A DNA stretch of 8,015 nt from Methanosarcinales archaeon (GCA_030638625.1 DAOWEE010000112.1:1-8015); one strand, 5' to 3'; shown: positions 1-6,124, counted from the first letter of the stretch. A program made the numbers and translations. Notes: a model not told the origin generated them from the sequence alone.

Positions 1-357
1 GGTGCAGGAAGATCACCACAGCACACTTCCTCAACATTGTTGTACTTCAACGACCTTATTGAGAAAGAGACAGGTCTGCCAGGATGCGACTGGGGTAAAG
101 TCCAGGGTACTGCAGTAGGATTCTCCTTCTTCAGTCACTCTATCTATGGCGGCGGCGGTCCCGGTGTGTTCAACGGTAACCACGTAGTTACCAGACACTC
201 CCGAGGCTTCGCGATCCCATGTGTAGCAGCATCAGTATCACTCGATGCCGGTGTCCAGATGTTCACACCTGAGATGACATCCGGTCTTGTCGGAGAAGTG
301 TTCGGATCTGTAGAAGAATTCAGAGAGCCAATTAAGGCTGTCGCAGGAGCGCTATAA
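1..357 (+). CDS. mcrB: Methyl-coenzyme M reductase beta subunit, C-terminal part (5' end cut by window)
   Basis: This is the C-terminal 118 residues of the roughly 434-residue MCR beta subunit. The reading frame is open to the left edge, so the gene is truncated by the window and the internal TTG at 37 is not its start. MCR is a cytoplasmic (alpha-beta-gamma)2 enzyme that uses nickel cofactor F430 to interconvert methyl-CoM plus CoB with methane plus the heterodisulfide. The FFSHSIYGGGGPG stretch (residues 43-55 of the fragment) and NGNH (58-61) contain the counterparts of M. marburgensis beta Phe361, Tyr367, Gly369 and His379, which line the CoM/CoB pocket; all four are kept. The protein ends in the typical EFREPIKAVAGAL. 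It is followed by mcrD after 18 bases. No oddity is seen in the visible part. Confidence 0.97.
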   Translation, partial: GAGRSPQHTSSTLLYFNDLIEKETGLPGCDWGKVQGTAVGFSFFSHSIYGGGGPGVFNGNHVVTRHSRGFAIPCVAASVSLDAGVQMFTPEMTSGLVGEVFGSVEEFREPIKAVAGAL

Positions 358-375
358 GAGCAATAGAGGATTTAA

Positions 376-903
376 ATGGTAGATTCAAATTCCGTTTCAG
401 GTAAGAAAAAGCCAATTCAGGTTGAGATATTCCCTCAGCGTGTATTGATGCCCGATACAGCCGAACAGTTGCTTAATGCGATTGATAAGGTTCAGGGTGT
501 TATTCGGATGGTAATACAGGGCCCCAGTCTCCCAAACAGGGTAGCATGTGGTCCAGGAGCAGGTACTCCGGTAAATCATCCGGACCGGCGAATAATCAAT
601 GTGTCAGGTCATGCATTTGAACTGAACATCAGGTTGGGCCGGGTACAGGTAGAAATTGAGGACCGAAGCGTCAAAGAGAAACTGCGACAGGCAGTTGATG
701 AAGTACTGCCGTTCCCCTTTGAATACAGGGAAGGTTTCTTTATACGCAGGAAGGCTACGCTAACGGACTATGCCAAGTACGGATTCAAGAGCAAGACTGA
801 TGAATCCATCAATCTTGATGATGAACGCCTGCTTGGACTGATAGACCCGAAAGCAAAAGCCAAGGATCGCATTTGCATGTTAGAACCAACTGAAGAGAGA
901 TAG
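376..903 (+). CDS. mcrD: Methyl-coenzyme M reductase operon protein D
   Basis: McrD is a small non-subunit protein of the mcr operon. It is known to bind MCR and is thought to act as a chaperone or in cofactor loading or maturation rather than in catalysis. The 175-residue product shows the family blocks: IFPQRVLMPDTAEQLLN near the N-terminus (about 18-34), RMVIQGPSLP (about 44-53), the GPGAGTPVNHPDRR segment (about 59-72), a beta-rich GRVQVEIED stretch, then LPFPFEYREG and TDYAKYG, and LIDPKAKAKD near the end. Length fits the family. The ATG at 376 is preceded by an AGAGG ribosome-binding site at 365-369. It sits between mcrB (18-base gap) and mcrC (3-base gap), so it is co-transcribed with them. 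The order B-D-C-G-A is that of Methanosarcina-type operons; ANME-1 lineages, as far as I recall, lack parts of it. Confidence 0.95.
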   Translation: MVDSNSVSGKKKPIQVEIFPQRVLMPDTAEQLLNAIDKVQGVIRMVIQGPSLPNRVACGPGAGTPVNHPDRRIINVSGHAFELNIRLGRVQVEIEDRSVKEKLRQAVDEVLPFPFEYREGFFIRRKATLTDYAKYGFKSKTDESINLDDERLLGLIDPKAKAKDRICMLEPTEER

Positions 904-906
904 ACC

Positions 907-1524
907 ATGTTCGGACGAGAAACGCAGTGTGTGGATTGCAGAGAAAGCATGGGCCTGGGAAGAGGCGGCGGACTTGCCCAAAGGGGCACGCTGTCAGAAA
1001 CCGGTAGGCCTGATGTAATTGCAATCGCCATGTCTCCCGGACGTCGTCATATTACCAAACCCGTATGTGAAATAACATACGGTCTCAGAAGGGAAGGAAT
1101 TCAGGTAAGCGTACTGGTACTTAATGCCGGTGCAGGTGTCCCTGAAGATCTGACAGGAAAATCTACTGCGTCATACGGGCCCAAGTTTGGGTTGACTCCG
1201 GTGGAACTGGAACAGATCAAGAGGCACAAACTCCTGGTCCTGCATCTGGGAAATGTTGATTCGCATGTAATTAGCAAGACCTTAGCAGTCCTTAAATTCG
1301 TAGATATTCCAACCGTAATAGCTTGCCAGAATCCAATAGATTTTGAGCAGTTTGCCGAAGCAGGAATTAAGACCAGATTTGTTAAACCAAGGCCTGAAAA
1401 CATTCAGACCGAGGGAACAGTCATGGAAATCGTAAGCGGAATTACAAGAGGTGAAACCTGTTCAAGGGAGAACCTCAATAAGATTGTAAAGTACGTTAAA
1501 ACCATAAATCCACTAAATAATTAA
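907..1524 (+). CDS. mcrC: Methyl-coenzyme M reductase operon protein C, activation-complex subunit
   Basis: McrC is a component of the ATP-dependent complex that reductively activates MCR by bringing F430 nickel to the Ni(I) state. The 205-residue product carries the family signature clearly: VDCRESMGLG (9-18), GGGLAQRGT (20-28), the nearly invariant AMSPGRRHITKPVCEITYGL (41-60), VLNAGAGVP (71-79), FGLTPVELEQIKRHKLLVLHLG (about 94-115) and the GETCS motif (182-186). Conserved cysteines include C11, C54 and C185; C8 gives a CxxC with C11. In homologues I recall a Cys in the segment after AQRGT, where this protein has TLSETG; that is a recollection, not a computed alignment. Start at the ATG at 907 is supported by a GAGAGA purine tract just upstream in the end of mcrD. 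The mcrG ribosome-binding site begins at its stop codon. Confidence 0.95.
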   Translation: MFGRETQCVDCRESMGLGRGGGLAQRGTLSETGRPDVIAIAMSPGRRHITKPVCEITYGLRREGIQVSVLVLNAGAGVPEDLTGKSTASYGPKFGLTPVELEQIKRHKLLVLHLGNVDSHVISKTLAVLKFVDIPTVIACQNPIDFEQFAEAGIKTRFVKPRPENIQTEGTVMEIVSGITRGETCSRENLNKIVKYVKTINPLNN

Positions 1525-1538
1525 GGAGATGAAATATT

Positions 1539-2285
1539 ATGGCATATACACCACAATATTATCCAGGCAGCACATCAGTTGCCGAGAACAGGCGCAAGCA
1601 CATGTCCAACAACGTCGAGAAACTCAGAGAAGTCTCTGATGAAGACGTTACAGCAATGTTGGGACATAGGGCACCTGGTACAGACTACCCAAGCACACAT
1701 CCGCCACTGGCCGAGATGGGTGAGCCCGATTGCCCGGTAAGGGAAATCGTAACACCTACACCCGGTACCGCAGCAGGCGACCGTGTACGATATGTACAGT
1801 GGGCAGATTCCATGTATAATGCACCTTCCACACCATACTGGAGGTCATATCATGCAGCAATCAACCACAGGGGAGTAGATCCCGGTACATTGTCCGGCAG
1901 GGCAGTCGTAGAGGCCCGTGAGAGAGATATGGAACTGATCGCAAAAGAGCAGATCGAGACTGAGATGACCTGTCCAGGTCTGGCTGGTCTGAGAGGTTGT
2001 ACTGTGCACGGTCACTCCTGCAGGTTGCAGGAAGATGGTGTCATGTTCGACATGCTCGACAGGCGCCGACTGGAAGGCGACTCAATCGTTCAGGACAAGG
2101 ATCAGGTCGGTGTACCAATTGACCGTAAAGTCAATATGGGCAAGCCCATGTCTTCTGACGAAGCAAACAAGAGGACCACCTTCTATAGAGTGGGCAATGT
2201 GGCATTCAGGGACGATGCGGAAGTTATTGAATGGACACAGAGAATTTGGGAACTTAGGTCCGTATATGGGTACCAGCCCAAATAA
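1539..2285 (+). CDS. mcrG: Methyl-coenzyme M reductase gamma subunit
   Basis: This is the complete gamma subunit of MCR, 248 residues, the usual length. Family landmarks in order are QYYPGSTSVAENRR (6-19), LREVSDEDV (29-37), MLGHRAPGTDYPSTHPPL (40-57), GDRVRYVQWADSMYNAP (80-96), GTLSGRAVVEARERD (116-130), RGCTVHGHS (152-160) followed by RLQEDGVMFDML, and the C-terminal TTFYRVGNVAFRDD. The SGR and VHGHS segments form part of the F430 pocket in solved MCR structures. One change stands out: the residue after VHGHS is Cys161, where M. marburgensis and Methanosarcina have Leu. QW for the usual QF (residues 87-88) is a mild change. The ATG at 1539 has a strong GGAGAT ribosome-binding site at 1525-1530 overlapping the end of mcrC. 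mcrA follows after 14 bases. Confidence 0.97.
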   Translation: MAYTPQYYPGSTSVAENRRKHMSNNVEKLREVSDEDVTAMLGHRAPGTDYPSTHPPLAEMGEPDCPVREIVTPTPGTAAGDRVRYVQWADSMYNAPSTPYWRSYHAAINHRGVDPGTLSGRAVVEARERDMELIAKEQIETEMTCPGLAGLRGCTVHGHSCRLQEDGVMFDMLDRRRLEGDSIVQDKDQVGVPIDRKVNMGKPMSSDEANKRTTFYRVGNVAFRDDAEVIEWTQRIWELRSVYGYQPK

Positions 2286-2287
2286 TA

Positions 2288-2295
2288 GAGGTGAT
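2288..2295 (+). promoter_or_regulatory. Ribosome-binding site of mcrA
   Basis: GAGGTGAT lies four bases before the ATG at 2300 and begins directly after the mcrG stop. It is the strongest Shine-Dalgarno match in the mcr operon, fitting high expression of the alpha subunit. The same octamer precedes the MinD-family gene starting at 6992 on the other strand. Confidence 0.85.
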
Positions 2296-2299
2296 ATAA

Positions 2300-4021
2300 A
2301 TGGCAAATTTCCAAAATGAAGCAACTGCCAAGAAAGAATTCGTCAAGGCAATGGAAGTAAAATACGGTAAGGAATGGGGTTCCAACCAGCAGAATGACGA
2401 CATTCAGGCAACCACTGCAAAGTACCTGAGACTGGGTACAGCGCAGAACCCAAGGAAGATGGAGATGGCTAAGATTGGTGCAGAAATCACCAAGAAGCGA
2501 GGCCTTCAGGCATATGATCCTATGCTCCACCTGGCAGGTATACCACTGGGTCAGAGACAGTTGACCCCATATACCCTCAGTGGAACAGATATCGTATGTG
2601 ACGGCGACGATCTTCACTACGTCAACAATGCTGCCATGCAGCAGGAATGGGACGACATCAGGAGAACCTGTGTCGTAGGTCTGGATCTGGCTCACGAGAC
2701 TCTGGAAAAGAGGCTCGGCAAAGAAGTCACACCTGAGACCATCAACTACTATCTGGAAGTACTGAACCACGCAATGCCTGGTGCAGCTATCGTCCAGGAA
2801 CACATGGTTGAAACCCATCCAGCAATGGTAGATGATTGCTACGTGAAGGTCTTCACTGGCGACGATTCCCTGAAGGACGAGCTGGATCCCCAGTTCGTAA
2901 TTGACATCGACAAGATGTTCATTCCAGAGCAGGCAGCCCAGATTAAGGCTTCAATAGGCAAGTCTACATTCCAGGCAGTACACATCCCAACAGTAGTCTC
3001 AAGGACTGCTGATGGTGGTCAGACATCCAGATGGATGGCAATGCAGGTCGGTATGTCATTCATCAGTGCATATCACATGTGCGCTGGTGAAGCAGCAGTA
3101 GCTGATCTGGCATTCACAGCCAAGCACGCTGGTCTCGTAGAGATGTCCGAAATGCTTCCCGCAAGGCGAGCAAGAGGACCTAACGAGCCTGGTGGTCTGT
3201 CTTTCGGTCACATGGCCGATATCGTCCAGACCTCAAGGAAGTTCAGAGATGATCCATGTAAGATCGCTTTGGAAACATGTGCAGCAGCTTCCATGCTGTA
3301 TGATCAGATTTGGCTCGGCGGTTACATGTCCGGCGGTGTCGGTTTCACCATGTATGCTACAGCTGCATACACAAACAACATCACCGACGACGACCTATAT
3401 GCATCCACTGAATACGGTTGGGATAAATACGGTTGCGGAATTGGTAAGAACGTTGCACCAAGCATTGATGTCATAAGGGACATCGGTACCTGGGGTACAC
3501 TGTACGGTCTTGAACTGTACGAGAACTACCCAACTGCTCTGGAAGATCACTTCGGTGGTTCACAGAGGGCAACTGTGGTTTCCACAGCCTCTGCAGCAGC
3601 TGTGGCAATCGCAACAGGTAACTCCAATGCTGGTCTGTCAGCCTGGTATCTGTCCATGTACCTCCATAAAGAGGCACACGGTCGACTCGGTTTCTTCGGA
3701 TATGACCTGCAGGATCAGTGCGGTGCAACCAATGTATTCTCTTATCAGTCTGATGAGGGTCTGCTTGGTGAACTGAGAGGAGCAAACTACCCCAACTACG
3801 CCATGAACGTAGGTCACCAGGGCGGTTATACAACCGTCATCACCGGTGCCTATACTGGTAGGGGAGATGCATTCTCAACCAACCCACTGGTCAAGACATG
3901 CTTCGCCGATGACCTCATGAACTTCGACTTCATGGAAGTCAGAGAGTGCTTCGGTAAGGGTGCCTTGAGAGAATTCGACAGGTGCGCTGGTGAGCGAGCC
4001 TTCGTTATTCCAGCAAAATAA
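2300..4021 (+). CDS. mcrA: Methyl-coenzyme M reductase alpha subunit, with unusual substitutions
   Basis: The alpha subunit holds most of the MCR active site; 573 residues, close to Methanosarcina length, with no large loop insertion. Aligned by eye to M. marburgensis McrA, the key residues are present: axial nickel ligand Gln166 (Gln147), Arg244 (Arg225), Lys275-His276 (Lys256, N-methyl-His257), Arg290 (5-methyl-Arg271), Tyr352 (Tyr333), Gln422 (2-methyl-Gln400), Phe465 (Phe443), Gly467 (thio-Gly445), Asp472 (Asp450) and Cys474 (S-methyl-Cys452). Unusual are Met351 for Gln332 directly before the catalytic Tyr, Met246 for Ser/Ala227, Ala448 for Gly426 beside the conserved Trp449, Leu489 and Ala495 for two prolines, and a divergent 511-520 segment. 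Extra cysteines occur at 320, 327, 379, 550 and 562. The start is set by the GAGGTGAT site at 2288-2295. Identity as McrA is certain. Whether the substrate is methane or another alkane is open; the substitutions are reminiscent of divergent ANME-2d/GoM-Arc1 relatives, but this is inference. Confidence 0.97.
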   Translation: MANFQNEATAKKEFVKAMEVKYGKEWGSNQQNDDIQATTAKYLRLGTAQNPRKMEMAKIGAEITKKRGLQAYDPMLHLAGIPLGQRQLTPYTLSGTDIVCDGDDLHYVNNAAMQQEWDDIRRTCVVGLDLAHETLEKRLGKEVTPETINYYLEVLNHAMPGAAIVQEHMVETHPAMVDDCYVKVFTGDDSLKDELDPQFVIDIDKMFIPEQAAQIKASIGKSTFQAVHIPTVVSRTADGGQTSRWMAMQVGMSFISAYHMCAGEAAVADLAFTAKHAGLVEMSEMLPARRARGPNEPGGLSFGHMADIVQTSRKFRDDPCKIALETCAAASMLYDQIWLGGYMSGGVGFTMYATAAYTNNITDDDLYASTEYGWDKYGCGIGKNVAPSIDVIRDIGTWGTLYGLELYENYPTALEDHFGGSQRATVVSTASAAAVAIATGNSNAGLSAWYLSMYLHKEAHGRLGFFGYDLQDQCGATNVFSYQSDEGLLGELRGANYPNYAMNVGHQGGYTTVITGAYTGRGDAFSTNPLVKTCFADDLMNFDFMEVRECFGKGALREFDRCAGERAFVIPAK

Positions 4022-4037
4022 ATAGAAACAATTCAAC

Positions 4038-4074
4038 GTAGGTGTGGATTCCACACCTACAACTTTTCTTTTTT
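4038..4074 (+). terminator. Hairpin plus T-tract terminator of the mcr operon
   Basis: A perfect 10-bp stem (4038-4047 pairing with 4051-4060, arm GTAGGTGTGG) with a 3-base loop ATT is followed by the T-rich run TTTTCTTTTTT at 4064-4074. It starts 16 bases after the mcrA stop. The T-run alone suits archaeal termination; the stem would also protect the 3' end of the transcript. Confidence 0.88.
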
Positions 4075-4158
4075 AAAGATTGATTCAATGAGTGGATAGC
4101 ATTTTGTAAACGGTTCCACCCATTTCTTAAAAAATCTACAAATTAACTTTTATTGATT

Positions 4159-4183
4159 GTACTTAAAGTATAACTTTGTGTAC
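4159..4183 (-). terminator. Imperfect palindrome downstream of the DUF1847 gene, possible terminator
   Basis: The 25-base stretch is an imperfect inverted repeat: GTAC (4159-4162) pairs with GTAC (4180-4183), and AAAGT (4165-4169) with ACTTT (4173-4177), with a 2x2 internal mismatch and a 3-base loop. On the - strand it starts five bases after the DUF1847 stop and is followed by AT-rich sequence with a T-run at about 4125-4132. It may end the - strand operon or simply reflect AT-rich spacer; the stem is weak. Confidence 0.35.
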
Positions 4184-4188
4184 TCAAT

Positions 4189-4779
4189 TTAATCCGACCG
4201 AAGGGAGGATTTTCTTGCTTTGAACCTGTGTTCAAGATAATAATTGGAATATATCGCACCCAGAGGATTGTGGGCCAGAACCCTATCCTTTACCGCCAGT
4301 GTGGTTACAGGCGCCTGCGAATGCTGGGTAAAAAGAATATCATGACCTATACACAATCCAAGAATGACATTTAAATCGGTTTTTTCTTTATTCAGCACCA
4401 ATGCCTGACCCATTGGATTGCAGATCGCTTCAAAACTACCATTGTGCAATTTATCCAGAGCATATTTGTCTTTATCAATCCCACATACTTTGCAGCAGAC
4501 AGAGAACACCTTAAAATCCTGTGACAAAATCTCATGAATTACCTTTGCCTCGTTTTCCAGACCTATGCAAAAGGCAATGCCAAGTTTTTCATATCCCATC
4601 CCTCCGGCATACATAATGAGCTCTTCTAACCTCGTTTTCTCCATATAATGCCTGGATTCGATTTGTGCCGAGATTTTCATGGATTCAAGATTCTTGCCAG
4701 TATATTCAATATTCCCTTTGATTGTAGAACAATCCTTTCCCTCACGACACTTTTTTTGTTCACATAACGCACATTGCAT
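4189..4779 (-). CDS. DUF1847 family cysteine-rich protein
   Basis: The 196-residue product matches the DUF1847 family, presumed metal- or cluster-binding proteins of anaerobes with no established reaction. Visible blocks are an N-terminal cysteine cluster C3-C6-C11-C17, TRLEELIMYAGGMGYEKLGIAFCIGL (about 49-74), the CCKVCG motif with C95, C96 and C99, the EAICNPMGQALVLN region with C120, GLCIGHD (141-147) and APVTTLAVKDRVLAHNP (156-172). The density and conservation of Cys, His and Asp suggest a bound metal or Fe-S cluster; this is inference. No signal peptide or membrane segment is seen, so it is likely cytoplasmic. The ATG at 4779 is preceded by a GGAGATT ribosome-binding site (4785-4791). 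It is the last gene of the - strand operon, 14 bases after a 33-codon gene, and faces mcrA convergently. Confidence 0.9.
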   Translation of the reverse strand: MQCALCEQKKCREGKDCSTIKGNIEYTGKNLESMKISAQIESRHYMEKTRLEELIMYAGGMGYEKLGIAFCIGLENEAKVIHEILSQDFKVFSVCCKVCGIDKDKYALDKLHNGSFEAICNPMGQALVLNKEKTDLNVILGLCIGHDILFTQHSQAPVTTLAVKDRVLAHNPLGAIYSNYYLEHRFKARKSSLRSD

Positions 4780-4793
4780 CTAATAATCTCCGT

Positions 4794-4895
4794 TTATTGT
4801 AACATTTTCAGAGCATTTTCCAGTGTAATAATAGCAAGATGCGCACAATGCAGATTTTCCTCAGGGAGACCAGACTTCGTACTTGAATCTGTCAT
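4794..4895 (-). CDS. 33-residue protein resembling the C-terminal Cys helix of IscU/NifU
   Basis: A short gene whose ATG overlaps the stop of the upstream MinD-family gene as ATGA (4892-4895), a typical sign of translational coupling. A GGGGA site lies eight bases upstream inside that gene, and the frame is closed by a stop immediately before the ATG, so it is not the tail of a longer frame in this sequence. Residues 10-29, LPEENLHCAHLAIITLENAL, match the pattern LPxxxxHC(S/A)xLAxx(A/T)(L/I)xxA(L/I) of the C-terminus of IscU and NifU scaffold proteins, which includes the third cluster-ligand cysteine; here it is Cys17. The two earlier scaffold cysteines have no counterpart in so short a protein. 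It could be a functional small partner of the neighbouring Fe-S ATPases, a decayed remnant of a scaffold gene, or a member of an unnamed small family. Translation is well supported by context; function is not. Confidence 0.6.
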   Translation of the reverse strand: MTDSSTKSGLPEENLHCAHLAIITLENALKMLQ

Positions 4896-4901
4896 TCAAG
4901 T
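4881..4901 (-). promoter_or_regulatory. 8-bp hairpin covering the start codon of the 33-codon gene
   Basis: On the - strand, ACTTGAAT (4901-4894) pairs perfectly with ATTCAAGT (4888-4881) around a 5-base loop. The upstream arm holds the first two bases of the ATG and the TGA overlap of the preceding gene. If it forms in mRNA it would block initiation unless ribosomes finishing the MinD-family gene open it, which would enforce coupling. There is no T-tract after it, so it is not a standard terminator. Confidence 0.4.
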
Positions 4902-5752
4902 CTTCCCCTGATATTTTCCCAGATTTTTTTCACATTATTTGAAAACTCATTGTCAGAGAATTCAACTACAGTCATCTCACGTATCATAGCCATTGTTGCT
5001 GTTTCATCATATGGTATCCTGCCCACAACATCAAGGCCATTTTCGGCACAGTACTTTTCGATGAGCTGTGTATTTCCAGGATTTATATCGAATTTATTTA
5101 TGCAAACCACAGCCAGTACAGTGAAATGGTTGGCCACGCCCAGTATTCTCTCCATGTCATGTATGCCTGATAATGTGGGTTCTGTCACAATCAGTACCAT
5201 ATCAACGCCTGAAATGGCAGCAATGACAGAGCATCCAATCCCGGGGGGGCCGTCTATGATAATCAAATCTTTGTTTTTTTCATTAGCCAGAACCCGGGCA
5301 TTATTTCTTACCAGGGTAACCAGTTTGCCAGACGCTTCCTCAGCCGTATTAAGCACGGCATGGGACATGGGTCCAAATCGGGTTTGTGAAAAATATGCAA
5401 ATCCTGATTTTCTGTCAACCAGAAGTATTGCATCAACAGGACAGACATATTCACAAACACCGCATCCTTCACAACTTTCATTGACTACGTTAAAATCTTC
5501 ATCTATAGCACCAAACCTGCAATATTCAGTACATTTTCCGCAATCGATGCATTTGTCCTTATCTATTGCAGCAATTTTGAGCCCTGAAAATTCAACAGTT
5601 TTTTTAATGTCAGGTTTGAGGATGAGATGCAGATCCGGAGCGTCCACGTCACAATCAGCCAGCACAGCATTTTCAGCCAGGGATGCAAAAGCTGCAGTAA
5701 TGGTAGTTTTTCCAGTACCCCCCTTTCCACTTATGATAGTGAGCTGTTTCAT
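4892..5752 (-). CDS. MinD/Mrp-superfamily ATPase with inserted 2x[4Fe-4S] ferredoxin domain (copy 1)
   Basis: A 286-residue P-loop ATPase of the MinD/Mrp (SIMIBI) class, COG1149 type. The deviant Walker A GKGGTGKTT (9-17) carries the signature lysine Lys10, LADCDVDAPD (31-40) is the switch I region, and the Walker B-like IIIDGPPG spans 164-171. A bacterial-type ferredoxin domain is inserted at about 63-112 with C68, C71, C74, C78 and C94, C97, C100, C104, enough for two [4Fe-4S] clusters. Relatives include Fe-S cluster carriers, so a cytoplasmic role in ATP-dependent cluster or electron transfer is likely; the client is unknown. The ATG at 5752 has an AGAAGGGT site upstream. The gene lies 33 bases after the CGGC gene and its stop overlaps the start of a 33-codon gene. 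It is paralogous to the gene at 6156-6992. Confidence 0.93.
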   Translation of the reverse strand: MKQLTIISGKGGTGKTTITAAFASLAENAVLADCDVDAPDLHLILKPDIKKTVEFSGLKIAAIDKDKCIDCGKCTEYCRFGAIDEDFNVVNESCEGCGVCEYVCPVDAILLVDRKSGFAYFSQTRFGPMSHAVLNTAEEASGKLVTLVRNNARVLANEKNKDLIIIDGPPGIGCSVIAAISGVDMVLIVTEPTLSGIHDMERILGVANHFTVLAVVCINKFDINPGNTQLIEKYCAENGLDVVGRIPYDETATMAMIREMTVVEFSDNEFSNNVKKIWENIRGRLE

Positions 5753-5785
5753 ATTTTTACCCTTCTTATTCTTAGGAAATGCTTA

Positions 5786-6118
5786 TCAATGTGTTCCCAT
5801 GATGACTCTAACACCTAATTTGTCTCTGATTGCATCTGCCAGTTCTTCAGCATGCGCACATTTGGGTGGATTAGGAATTGGTTTTATCAAACATGTACAC
5901 ATAAAAATTACTTCAGCGCCTCTGGATACCATTTCTTTTACCTGTCTTATTGCATCTCTGCCAGGACATCCTCCACATGTTATCATACCAATGATGTCAA
6001 TATCTTCACTTTTAAATTCTACAAAACTTCCAGTCTGGGTCTTTATTGCACTAAAACATGCTGTCCCCGGACATGACCTCGCAGCCATTTCACACCTAAC
6101 CAATCCGATTTTTGTCAT
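5786..6118 (-). CDS. CGGC-domain small cysteine-rich protein
   Basis: A 110-residue protein of the CGGC domain family, thought to bind metal; no reaction is established. It opens with MTKIGLVRCEMAARSCPG (Cys9, Cys16, then Cys21), has the name-giving CGGCPGRD at 48-55, a CTC motif (Cys74, Cys76) and a KCAH motif (Cys87) near the end; length fits the family. The frame is open further upstream to an ATG at 6271, but that would overlap the preceding gene by 116 bases and add 51 residues with no family resemblance. The ATG at 6118 has a strong AGGAGTGAT site (6125-6133) six bases away, so it is chosen. It sits between two MinD/ferredoxin ATPases (37 bases after one, 33 before the next), which suggests it works with them, for instance as a client or cluster acceptor; that is inference. 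Confidence 0.9.
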   Translation of the reverse strand: MTKIGLVRCEMAARSCPGTACFSAIKTQTGSFVEFKSEDIDIIGMITCGGCPGRDAIRQVKEMVSRGAEVIFMCTCLIKPIPNPPKCAHAEELADAIRDKLGVRVIMGTH

Positions 6119-6124
6119 TTTATA

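Noticed and set aside
37..357. Short gene starting at TTG 37
   Set aside because: The frame is open to the left edge and its residues before 37 already match McrB, so this is a partial mcrB, not a gene starting at 37.
2183..2818. 211-codon - strand frame opposite mcrG/mcrA
   Set aside because: It lies wholly antisense to well-conserved mcr genes and its product resembles no family I recognise.
3350..3352. Met351 read as the methionine nickel ligand known from thermophilic ethane oxidisers
   Set aside because: That ligand is at the position of Gln147 of M. marburgensis, which here is Gln166 and unchanged; Met351 aligns with Gln332.
4022..4188. Small gene, CRISPR or mobile element in the convergent spacer
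   Set aside because: The 167-base AT-rich stretch shows only the mcr terminator and a weak palindrome; no repeat array, inverted-repeat ends or open frame with a ribosome-binding site is seen.
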